DNA of 20,509 bases from JBBECJ01 sp963763325 (GTDB lineage: Bacteria; Chloroflexota; Chloroflexia; Thermomicrobiales; CFX8), in the NCBI GenBank assembly GCA_963763325.1, contig CAVXOL010000003.1, forward strand, positions 1 to 20,509, given 5' to 3'. The notes under the pieces were generated by a model. The model ran no database searches and was not told the DNA's origin. It saw nothing but the letters and a program-made list of their open reading frames with translations. Positions within the stretch are counted from its first letter, which is position 1. Each line of letters begins with the position of its first letter. This document shows positions 1 through 6,841 of the stretch, one piece after another. A program made the translations under genes and the position numbers.

Positions 1-159
1 CGGCCGCATCGGCTCGACTCCGTTGATGTTCGCGATTCCCCAGGCGTCAATCCGAACGTCACCGTCCTTTAGGACACCGACGATCACGCCAGTTATCTGC
101 CAGTACTCCATCTGTTGCTGGACCAGCTCGTCCAACGTTGTGGTTATTGTTTCGGTCAT
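1..159 (-). CDS. Beta-lactamase-family serine hydrolase, N-terminal fragment
   Basis: Only the first 53 codons lie in the window; the gene runs leftward off the edge. The start is the ATG at 159-157, preceded by GGGAGGG (169-163 on the minus strand) with tight spacing. The visible protein has an amphipathic first helix (LDELVQQQMEYWQ) followed by ITGVIVGVLKDGDV and a short Gly-rich turn (WGIANINGVEP). This is the usual opening of the class C beta-lactamase/esterase/D-aminopeptidase fold (family Beta-lactamase, PF00144), in which a helix leads into 'PG.avavvkdG'. The catalytic SxxK and YxN motifs would lie beyond the window, so activity and substrate cannot be judged. No signal peptide is seen, so a cytoplasmic location is likely. 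It is divergent from the CapA-like gene. A different fold with a similar beta-hairpin start is possible but less likely. Confidence 0.65.
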   Translation of the reverse strand, partial: MTETITTTLDELVQQQMEYWQITGVIVGVLKDGDVRIDAWGIANINGVEPMRP

Positions 160-232
160 CCACCCTCCCGTCGCTCGGACCATTCCGGCTGCCCCGCATT
201 GTCGGACAGGTTGCTCGATTCGTCACGCCTTC

Positions 233-274
233 CCCTGTCATGCTGAGGGGTACGCTCTCCTCAGGACGACAGGG
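233..274. repeat. Imperfect inverted repeat (hairpin) in divergent intergenic region
   Basis: Two 16-base arms, 233-248 (CCCTGTCATGCTGAGG) and 259-274 (CCTCAGGACGACAGGG), are complementary at 14 of 16 positions around a 10-base loop. The element sits between the divergent serine hydrolase and CapA-like genes, 53 bases before the CapA start. The 'CTGTCATGCTGAG' core resembles dispersed palindromic repeats common in Chloroflexota and other GC-rich genomes (inference from memory, not searched). It could also act as an RNA hairpin in the CapA leader. Confidence 0.5.
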
Positions 275-327
275 TGAGCCACTCACGTTACGATGTGCGC
301 GAGAGGGGAATGGAGTGAGGAGGATGG

Positions 328-1638
328 ATGCCACATGACAATGCACTGACGCTGCTGCTGACCGGCGACAGCATGATCACCCGCCGGGTGACGCAGGCCG
401 GCGACGCGCGGGCAGTCGCGTTGCGGGAACGGATTCAGGCGGCGGATGTCGCGTTCACCAATCTGGAGATCCTGCCCAATGACTTCGTCGGCTACCCGGT
501 TCAGGACAGTGGCGGCGATCACATGGCGGCTAACGCGTGGGTGATCGATGAACTGGTCACGATGGGCTTCGATCTCTTCGCGACGGCCCACAACCACTCG
601 CTCGATTACGGCGTCGAGGGCGTCCTGGTGACGATCGAGCGGCTGGACGCGCGCGGTGTCTCGCACGCCGGGCTGGGTCGCAACCTCGGCGAGGCGCGGA
701 TGCCTGCCTTCCACGACACACCGATCGGGAACGTCGCGCTGCTCTCGTGCAGCTCGACCTTCGGGCGCGGCCAGCAGGCCGGCGAGCAGCGGCCCGACAT
801 GCAGGGGCGACCGGGCCTCAACCCGCTACGGACGACGACGACCTACGTCGTCTCGCCCGACGAGTTGGACCAGCTCCGAGCGATTGCGACCCGGCTCGGA
901 CTGGAGCAGCGGCGTCTGGAGCGACTGGAGTTCGGCTTTGGCGCGCCGCCCAAAGACGACATCTGGACACTGGGCGAGATGCGCTTCCGGGCCGGTGACG
1001 AGCCAGCCATCGAGCAGACGATCGACGAGCGCGATCTGGAGATGATGGCCGCCTGGGTGCGTGACGCGCGGTTGCGGGCGGCCTGGGTCGTCGTCAGCCT
1101 CCACGCCCACGAGCAGGGCGCGACGAAGGATAACCCGGCTGACTTTATCGGCCACTTCGCCCGCCGGATGATCGACGAGGGCGCTGACGTCGTCGTCGGC
1201 CACGGCCCGCACCTGCTGCGCGGGATGGAGATCTACCGGGGCAAGCCGATCTTCTACAGCCTCGGCAATTTCATCGACCAGCACGATCTGATCGAGAAGC
1301 ACCCGGCCGACGCCTTCCAGCGCTTCGGCGTCGATCCGACCCTCACCCACGGCCTGCTCGCATGGACCCGCGACGACGGCGGCACAAAAGGGGTTCGCCG
1401 CCGACCGGCGCTACTGGCAGACGGTCGTCCCGATTTGCCATTTCGACGGGAACGAGTTGATCCGGATCGAGATTCTGCCGGTCGCGCTCGGCTTCGGCCA
1501 GCCGATGCACGCGCGCGGCATCCCGCGTCTAGCCGAAGGCGACGAGGCGTCGGTGATCCTGCACGACTTCGCGCGGCTCTCGGAGCCGTTCGGCGTTCGG
1601 ATGAGATCGACGACGAGCGGGGACTTGTCAACCTCTAA
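328..1638 (+). CDS. CapA-family metallophosphatase-like protein (two compensating frameshifts)
   Basis: The product belongs to the CapA/PgsA family (PGA_cap, PF09587), a calcineurin-like metallophosphoesterase fold first known from poly-gamma-glutamate capsule synthesis; most members have no proven reaction. Family motifs appear in order: LLTGDSMITR (residues 10-19), FTNLE (about 43-47), ATAHNHSLDYG (about 85-95), VVSLHAHEQG (about 252-261), VVGHGPHLLRG (about 289-299) and FYSLGNFID (about 308-316). No signal peptide or membrane anchor is visible, unlike classical CapA. The start is ATG 328 after GAGGAGG at 317-323. From about residue 355 the frame is wrong: an extra base in the AAAAGGGG run (1386-1393) shifts it, and a missing G near 1603 restores it. 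Read in the other frame the stretch gives GFAADRRYWQTVVP and ends SEPFGVRM, joining EIDDERGLVNL at the stop. It is followed after 22 bases by the ureidoglycine aminohydrolase gene, probably as one operon. Confidence 0.85.
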   Translation: MPHDNALTLLLTGDSMITRRVTQAGDARAVALRERIQAADVAFTNLEILPNDFVGYPVQDSGGDHMAANAWVIDELVTMGFDLFATAHNHSLDYGVEGVLVTIERLDARGVSHAGLGRNLGEARMPAFHDTPIGNVALLSCSSTFGRGQQAGEQRPDMQGRPGLNPLRTTTTYVVSPDELDQLRAIATRLGLEQRRLERLEFGFGAPPKDDIWTLGEMRFRAGDEPAIEQTIDERDLEMMAAWVRDARLRAAWVVVSLHAHEQGATKDNPADFIGHFARRMIDEGADVVVGHGPHLLRGMEIYRGKPIFYSLGNFIDQHDLIEKHPADAFQRFGVDPTLTHGLLAWTRDDGGTKGVRRRPALLADGRPDLPFRRERVDPDRDSAGRARLRPADARARHPASSRRRRGVGDPARLRAALGAVRRSDEIDDERGLVNL

Positions 1639-1660
1639 TCACTGAAAGGAACACATCACC

Positions 1661-2445
1661 ATGTCCCAGAACCAGCCACCGAAGCCGCTGCCGTTCGGCA
1701 TCCACGCCCACAATCGCGGTGTCGTCACCCGCAGTACGCCGTCATGCCGCCGGAGGGCATCCTCGCCAGCCGCTTGCCGGGGTTCGAGCGGACGACCGTC
1801 CGCTTCCAGACCTCGCCGGAGATGGGCGCGCACTTCGCCCAGGCGGGGCTGGAGATCGAGCCGGGCGGGGGGACGACCGCAACCCGCGATGACGGCTTGG
1901 AACACTTCTTCTACCTCGTTGCCGGCACCGTAACGATCAGCATTGGCGGTGAAGCGCACGACCTCAATCCTCACGGCTACGCCTACGTTCCGACGGGCCA
2001 TACCTACGACATCCGCGCCAGCGGTGACGGGCAGAGCCGCCTGATCTGGATCAAGCGCCCGTATACGAAGATTGACCTGCCGGTTCCCGCCCCGGTCGTC
2101 GGCCACCGCGACAACGTCGAGCGCACACGCCAGCACACCCAGGGCCGCTACTGGCAGTATCTGCTGCCGCTCGGTGACCTGGCGTTCGATATGGAAGTCA
2201 ACATCCTCGGCTTCGAGCCGGGCACCTACTTCCCCTACATCGAGACGCACATCATGGAGCACGGCCTCTACATGCTGGAGGGCCAGATGCTCTACCAACT
2301 GGCCGGCGACTGGCACGAGGTGAAGACCGACGACTTCATCTGGATGAGCCACTACTGCCCGCAGTTCTGCTTCTGCACCGGCTGGGAGGAAGCCGCCTAC
2401 CTGCTCTATAAGGATGTCAATCGTGACGTGACCTTCCCGGTCTAG
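1661..2445 (+). CDS. allE: (S)-ureidoglycine aminohydrolase, double cupin (one frameshift)
   Basis: The product hydrolyses (S)-ureidoglycine to (S)-ureidoglycolate and ammonia in allantoin/purine degradation, using Mn2+ in a bicupin fold. The family call rests on the C-terminal cupin: YIETHIMEHG supplies Glu195, His197 and His201, and CPQF supplies Gln235. The same ligand spacing is known from the Arabidopsis enzyme (E235, H237, H241, Q275). The C-terminus YKDVNRDV matches the family's conserved ending. The reconstructed length is 261 residues, equal to E. coli AllE. The start is ATG 1661, with GAAAGGA at 1644-1650. A base is missing near 1731: the N-terminus (MSQNQPPKPLPFGIHAHNRG) is in one frame, while YAVMPPEGILASRLPGF onward is in another; one added C (CGC-CAG-TAC) restores the gene. 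ATG 1744 is therefore not the real start. No other allantoin genes are visible nearby. Confidence 0.88.
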
Positions 2446-2475
2446 GCCGACCCGATCCGGTTTTCACGGTGAATA

Positions 2476-2506
2476 ACCCTGCGGGACAAACGACGTCCCG
2501 CAGGGT
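2476..2506 (+). terminator. Hairpin terminator after allE
   Basis: A perfect 12-bp stem, ACCCTGCGGGAC (2476-2487) with GTCCCGCAGGGT (2495-2506), closes a 7-base loop. It starts 31 bases after the allE stop codon. No U-rich tail follows (CATGATGC), so it is either a tail-less intrinsic terminator or a 3'-end-protecting hairpin. Confidence 0.7.
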
Positions 2507-2610
2507 CATGATGCATAGTCATGTTGGCGACATGCCTGCTGAGGGCAGGAAGCCGCTGCGACGAGAGATGACGCCTCGGCCTTTTAGACAGGAACGCACG
2601 GAACAGCTCA

Positions 2611-3921
2611 ATGCCGCAGCAGACACATGAGCCTTTCGAACTGGCGGAGACCGATCCGGCTAATCACGTCTCTGCCAGTTCGCGCCGCCGTGGGCCGTTT
2701 CGCCCCTCAGCGCGTGTGCTGCAGTCGCCGATCTACCGACGCGTTTGGGTTTCGGGAATCATCTACTACAGTGCCCGGTGGGTTGAGATCATCACAACCG
2801 GCTGGATCGTTCTTGAGCTCACCGGCTCGCCATTCCTCGTCGGGTTGAGCGGCTTCTTCCGGGTGCTCCCGATGCTGATCCTGGGTTCGCTCTTCGGTGC
2901 CCTTGCGGACCGGTTCAAGCGGATTGACATGCTGATCGGGATCCACGCGGCAGGTCTGCTGGCCGCATTGCTCCTGATGAGCGCATTCATGATCGGGATC
3001 GAGTCGATCTGGATCATGTTTCCCATCATCGCCTGCATCGGTTGTGGCTCGGCAGCCGATTTTTCGGCGCGAAGCACCCTGATCTCTGAGATTCAGGAGC
3101 AATCGCTGCTCGCGAATTCGATGTCACTTGAGTCACTCTCGATGAATGGCGCCAAGATCATCGCAGCGGTCGGCGCGGGAGTGCTCTTATCCATCGGAGG
3201 CGCGACACTCGGTTATGGATGCCTTGCACTCCTGTATGGATGCGGATTAGCCTGGTTGCTGGCGCTGAAGCACCACCTTCCAATGCCCGCGCCTCGGCCG
3301 CATGCGGAGTCACTGCGCGTGATCTCATCGCTGCACACCGGCTGGGCGTCGGCGCTGCGCATCCCGGTGGTGCGCGGCGTGTTCATCGTCACAATCATCA
3401 TGAATGTGATGATTTTCCCCTATCAGCAACTGATCGCGATCGTCGCTGGCGACATCCTGTCAGTCGGTCCGTTCTGGATGGGCGTGCTGGCTGGAGCCGA
3501 TGGTATCGGCGCCGCGATGACGTCGGCCCGGCTGGCGTTCGGCCCGGGGGCCAAACGGCCGGGCTTGCTCTTCGCTGGCGGTTCAGCCGCGGCGGCCGGT
3601 CTGCTTGTCGCACTGGCGCTCTCGCCGATCTTCGTCCTGTCGCTGCTGATCCAACTGGTGCTTGGCGTCTGTTCCGGGCTCTTTGGGGCGCATCAGTCGG
3701 CGCTGGTTCTCAACGCAACACCCGTGGAATCCCGTGCTCGGGCGCTGGGGCTGATCGCGACGGCAATCGGCATGACCCCAATCGGCATGCTCGCCATCGG
3801 TGGGCTGAGCTCGACGATCGGCGCCCAGGCTGCGATCGCAATGATGGGTTCCCTTGGTCTGGTTGGGCTGCTGCTCGTCGTCATCGTCAACTCGCATCTT
3901 CGCGCGGCTCGGATCACATGA
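2611..3921 (+). CDS. MFS transporter, DHA3/EntS-like exporter
   Basis: This 436-residue protein has about twelve hydrophobic segments, beginning near residue 45 after a polar N-terminal tail. The segment between TM2 and TM3 carries GALADRFKRIDML (about residues 96-108), the MFS motif A loop (G-x-L-a-D-R-x-x-R). The layout, with MFS-type helices, SAADFSARSTLISEI after TM4 and a long central loop (LKHHLPMPAPRP), fits the MFS_3 (DHA3) exporters, a group that includes the enterobactin exporter EntS and macrolide/multidrug exporters. The substrate cannot be read from sequence. The ATG 2611 start has only a weak upstream purine stretch (ACGGAAC). It stands alone: 104 bases beyond the terminator at 2476-2506 and about 250 bases before the next small gene, so it is probably monocistronic. 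Confidence 0.85.
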   Translation: MPQQTHEPFELAETDPANHVSASSRRRGPFRPSARVLQSPIYRRVWVSGIIYYSARWVEIITTGWIVLELTGSPFLVGLSGFFRVLPMLILGSLFGALADRFKRIDMLIGIHAAGLLAALLLMSAFMIGIESIWIMFPIIACIGCGSAADFSARSTLISEIQEQSLLANSMSLESLSMNGAKIIAAVGAGVLLSIGGATLGYGCLALLYGCGLAWLLALKHHLPMPAPRPHAESLRVISSLHTGWASALRIPVVRGVFIVTIIMNVMIFPYQQLIAIVAGDILSVGPFWMGVLAGADGIGAAMTSARLAFGPGAKRPGLLFAGGSAAAAGLLVALALSPIFVLSLLIQLVLGVCSGLFGAHQSALVLNATPVESRARALGLIATAIGMTPIGMLAIGGLSSTIGAQAAIAMMGSLGLVGLLLVVIVNSHLRAARIT

Positions 3922-4175
3922 CCGCTAGGAGCCGGCGACGTCAACCGCGCTGCCCGTCCAGCCAGGAGTCGTTCTGATCGGGTTCGCCTCTCATTCGAAT
4001 GATGGCCCGTGAACCTGTCCGAATGGACACTCGAAGTTCATCCCCTCGGTCGATGTGGAAAACGGGGCCAGAACCTATCCTATGAATGTCGGAAGTCGAC
4101 AACGGGGTCGACAAACCGCAAGGACGCGGACGGCACTGAAAAACGATGATGTTGGACTGACGAGGAGGTCACGGG
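3922..4175 (+). other. Non-coding stretch with short palindromes
   Basis: No gene is seen. The stretch holds a perfect 12-bp palindrome TCATTCGAATGA (3991-4002), a small hairpin TGTCC-GAAT-GGACA (4016-4029) and a spaced direct repeat of GTCGACAA (4095-4102 and 4107-4114). These may form the end of the MFS transcript and/or the control region of the small gene at 4176. No clear -35/-10 pair was found. Confidence 0.35.
4162..4168 (+). promoter_or_regulatory. Strong Shine-Dalgarno of the 36-codon gene
   Basis: GAGGAGG lies 7 bases before the ATG at 4176. It is the main reason to accept the very short reading frame as a gene and it fixes the start. Confidence 0.65.
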
Positions 4176-4286
4176 ATGGAACTTCAGACGATGTACGCAG
4201 AGTACGAATATCGCCGACGGGTTACCGCCAACGCGAACGCCAAGTCGCAGGCGCGGACCTCGATCTGGCGACGGATTATGGGCTAA
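4176..4286 (+). CDS. Small basic protein, 36 residues, unknown function
   Basis: A complete short frame runs from ATG 4176 to TAA 4284-4286. It begins MELQTMYAEYEYRRRV and ends RTSIWRRIMG. It is strongly basic (seven Arg and one Lys against three Glu) with aromatic residues near the N-terminus. It has no hydrophobic segment, cysteines or signal peptide, and the whole chain could form one amphipathic helix. Support comes from the GAGGAGG at 4162-4168, the clean stop and a strong hairpin terminator 60 bases downstream, which together look like a self-contained transcription unit. I do not recognise the family. A nucleic-acid-binding or ribosome-associated peptide, or a regulatory leader peptide, would fit the composition, but nothing shows this directly. 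A longer overlapping frame (4055-4393) lacks such a start signal and looks like a shadow. Confidence 0.5.
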   Translation: MELQTMYAEYEYRRRVTANANAKSQARTSIWRRIMG

Positions 4287-4345
4287 CGCTCACTCCGCTC
4301 AAGATACAGACATTACTCCTCCACCCACCCCATTCCCCCACCCCG

Positions 4346-4373
4346 AGACCGCCTGGCCCCCGCCAGGCGGTCT
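4346..4373 (+). terminator. Intrinsic terminator after the small gene
   Basis: A perfect 12-bp GC-rich stem, AGACCGCCTGGC (4346-4357) with GCCAGGCGGTCT (4362-4373), encloses a CCCC loop and is followed by the partly T-rich TGCTGTT. It ends transcription from the small gene and lies 77 bases from the stop of the convergent peptidase gene. Confidence 0.85.
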
Positions 4374-4449
4374 TGCTGTTCAGGAGTCGATGAGGCAAGG
4401 GACAATTGTTGCGAGCACTGTTTCTTCGCGCCTCATCCGAAGATGTTTC

Positions 4450-6784
4450 TTACGTCCGGTCCATTCCGATCACGTAGCCGGAGGGCGGCTCGGCGCCGAG
4501 CAGGTGCTGGACGAAGTAGTCCCAGCGCTTACGAAGGAAGAAGTGGTTGTTGGGCGAGTTGCCGCGAGTGTCATTCGGCGCGTGGACGAGGTCAATGAAG
4601 CCGTGGTTGGCGTTCGGGAGGACGAGCATATCGATGTCCTTGCCGGCCTTGATGAAGGCGTCGATCAGCTGGATCGTCAGGCCCGGGTGAACGTTGTCGT
4701 CCATCTCGCCCCAGGCCAGCAACAGCTTTCCGCGCAGGTTGGCCACCAGCGGGAGATTCGACTGTGCTTCCCAGGCGGCCTGGTTGATGTCCGGCATCCC
4801 GAGGTACATCTCGCCCCACTCGGCCATGTAGCCGCGCTGGTCGTGGTTGCCTGCGGAGGAGACAGCCACCTTGAAGAAGTCCGGGTGTTGCAGCAACGCC
4901 TTGACTGACGCGTAGCCACCGCCCGAGTGACCGTAGATGCCGACACGGGACAGATCGAGAGACGGGTCGCTGGCAGCCAGTTGGCGCAGGGCGGCGATGT
5001 GGTCGGGCAGGCCGCCGCCGTCCTCGAAGTTGGCGTAAGCGTAATCGTGGAACGCCTTCGAGCGAAACGGCATCCCCTGACCTTCGATCATGACAACGAC
5101 GAAGCCCAGCTCCGCAAGCGACTGGGCCGCCCAGAATCCGGCGATGGCCGATGTATCGGGGCCGGGGAAGCCGACCGGCGCCTGCACCCGCTGTGGGCCG
5201 GGATAGATCGAGTCGAGGACAGGATAGCGGCGGGTCGGGTCGTAGTTCGTCGGGCGGATGACGAGTGCGTGAATGTCGGTGACGCCGTCGCGTGCCTTCA
5301 ACGTGTACCGCTCTGGTGACTGCCAGCCGGACGCCTGCAATCTGGCGATGTCGGCCTCTTCGAGCGCGACGACGACTGCGCCGCTGCGGTCGCGGACGAC
5401 CGATACTGGCGATTGATCTGGCCGGGAATAGGTGTCGATGAAGTAGCGACCGGACTTCGAGGCCGTCACCTGATGGTCGGCGTCCTCTGGGGAGAGGACT
5501 GTTACCTCTCCACCATCGAGGCTGACGCGACAGAGTCTGTCGCTGGTACGGGTTCTGGCCGGCCTCCCGTCCGCCTGCCGTGAAAAACGCAACCCGCGCA
5601 TCCTCATCGACGTGCAGCAACTCACGAACAACCCATGGGCCGCCGGTCAGTTGCCGGACAACCTCGCCGTTGGCGTTGTACAGGTAGAGGTGACCCCAGC
5701 CGTCGCGCTGCGAGTGCCAGATTGCCTCGCTGCCATCCCGCGAGACCCAGGCCATCGGCTTGTCCGTCGTTGGCGAGAGGTGCGGGACGGTCAGCGTCTT
5801 TCCACGCTCTTCGACGATCTGCGTCGTCGCGCCAGTCGTCGCGTCGATCGTGTGCAGACTGGCGGCGAGGAAGCCGCGTTCGCGACGGATGAACCAGGCC
5901 CGGTCACTCCCCGCGCACCAGCCGACGTAGCCGCGCTCCGGTGGCGCGAAGGCCACGCAGGCGATTGGGTCAGCCTGAACGTCGGTCCGCGCACCGGTCG
6001 TGGCGTCGAAGACGACCAGCCCGGCTTGCGCGAGTTCTGGATCGCCCGGCAGCGGCATCCGGTAGCTGTGAGGGATGGCCCGCGCTCCATCGCCACCGGG
6101 ATGCCCTTGCAGCAGCCACATTTCGCGCACCGCGCGCTGGTCGAGCCGGTGGGTCAGCAGCTTGGTGGAGTCCGGCGACCAGACGGCTGAAGGTGGGATC
6201 TTCTTGCCGCTCAGCCGGTCGGAGACCGCTGACGTGCGCCCCTCCGGGAGCGAGGCGTAGTCGTTGTACGCTTCGCCGTCGCTGGTTAACTGCCGTTCCT
6301 CGCCGCTCTCGGCATCGCGTACCCAGAGGTTGTGGTTGCGGACGAACGCTTCCCGCCTGCCGTCCGGCGATTTTAGTGACCCTCCGCCGCGCTCGACCGG
6401 CTTTTCGATCTCACGACACGTGTAGGTACCGAGGTCGCACTCCCAGCGATGCTCGTAGGCGTCGAAGCGGACGCGGTCGGCATCGTTCATCTCGATCTGC
6501 TCGAACGGGAGCTGGCCGTGCGTCGTCGGACGACCGGTTGTGCGCGTCAGTGCAGCAGCCAGCCGGATGTGATTGAAGGCGGGTTCGCGTGTCCCAGCTT
6601 CCGGATCGACGACGATGAACTCCGTGCCGTCGCTGGTCCGATTGCGATACCAGAAGCGCTCGGAATCACCGATCCATTTCGGATCGACACCCATGCGAAA
6701 GACGAGTTTCTCGACGTTCCACGGCAGGAACGATTCGGCGCGGGCGTAGTCGTCGCGGGAAACGGTTGGGCGGGCGGTCGTCAT
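4450..6784 (-). CDS. S9 family peptidase (DPP IV-like prolyl oligopeptidase), one frameshift
   Basis: This serine peptidase combines an N-terminal beta-propeller (DPPIV_N type) with a C-terminal alpha/beta-hydrolase domain, about 777 residues when repaired. Propeller landmarks are AVWSPDSTKLLTHRLDQR and DGWGHLYLYNANGEVVRQLT. The catalytic triad is visible in the hydrolase domain: Ser in GIYGHSGGG (about residue 620), Asp in GEMDDNVHP (about 695-696) and His in NANHGF (about 727). Such enzymes release dipeptides or cleave short peptides. No signal peptide is seen, so it is probably cytoplasmic. The start is ATG 6784, fixed by AAGGAG at 6795-6790; an ATG six codons upstream has no such site. 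The frame breaks near 5535: NPYQRQ must join LCRVSLDGGEV, and dropping one base restores it. The break lies in a 17-base interrupted palindrome (5527-5543). The gene is divergent from the XPB operon. Confidence 0.87.
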
Positions 6785-6789
6785 CGTTG

Positions 6790-6795
6790 CTCCTT
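6790..6795 (-). promoter_or_regulatory. Ribosome binding site deciding the peptidase start
   Basis: On the minus strand AAGGAG lies 5 bases before the ATG at 6784. It selects MTTARPTV as the N-terminus over the upstream in-frame ATG at 6802. Confidence 0.7.
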
Positions 6796-6804
6796 GGTTC
6801 ACGT

Positions 6805-6833
6805 CTGACGCTGTTGATCCTCAGGCGTATAAT
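6805..6833 (+). promoter_or_regulatory. Sigma-70-type promoter of the XPB operon, leaderless
   Basis: CTGACG (6805-6810; 4 of 6 matches to TTGACA) is separated by exactly 17 bases from a perfect TATAAT (6828-6833). Transcription would begin around 6840-6842. The helicase ATG is at 6842 and no Shine-Dalgarno lies between, so the mRNA should be leaderless or nearly so. Confidence 0.7.
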
Positions 6834-6841
6834 CGCACGGT

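Noticed and set aside
1384..1396. Programmed frameshifting at ACAAAAGGGGTTC in the CapA-like gene
   Set aside because: The protein needs a +1 shift here and a return shift 210 bases later; the site is not a -1 slippery heptamer and no rare codon, stop or stimulating structure was seen. A length error in the A/G runs is simpler.
1639..2352. 237-codon minus-strand frame opposite allE
   Set aside because: The plus strand carries clear double-cupin motifs with metal ligands; the minus frame has no family features.
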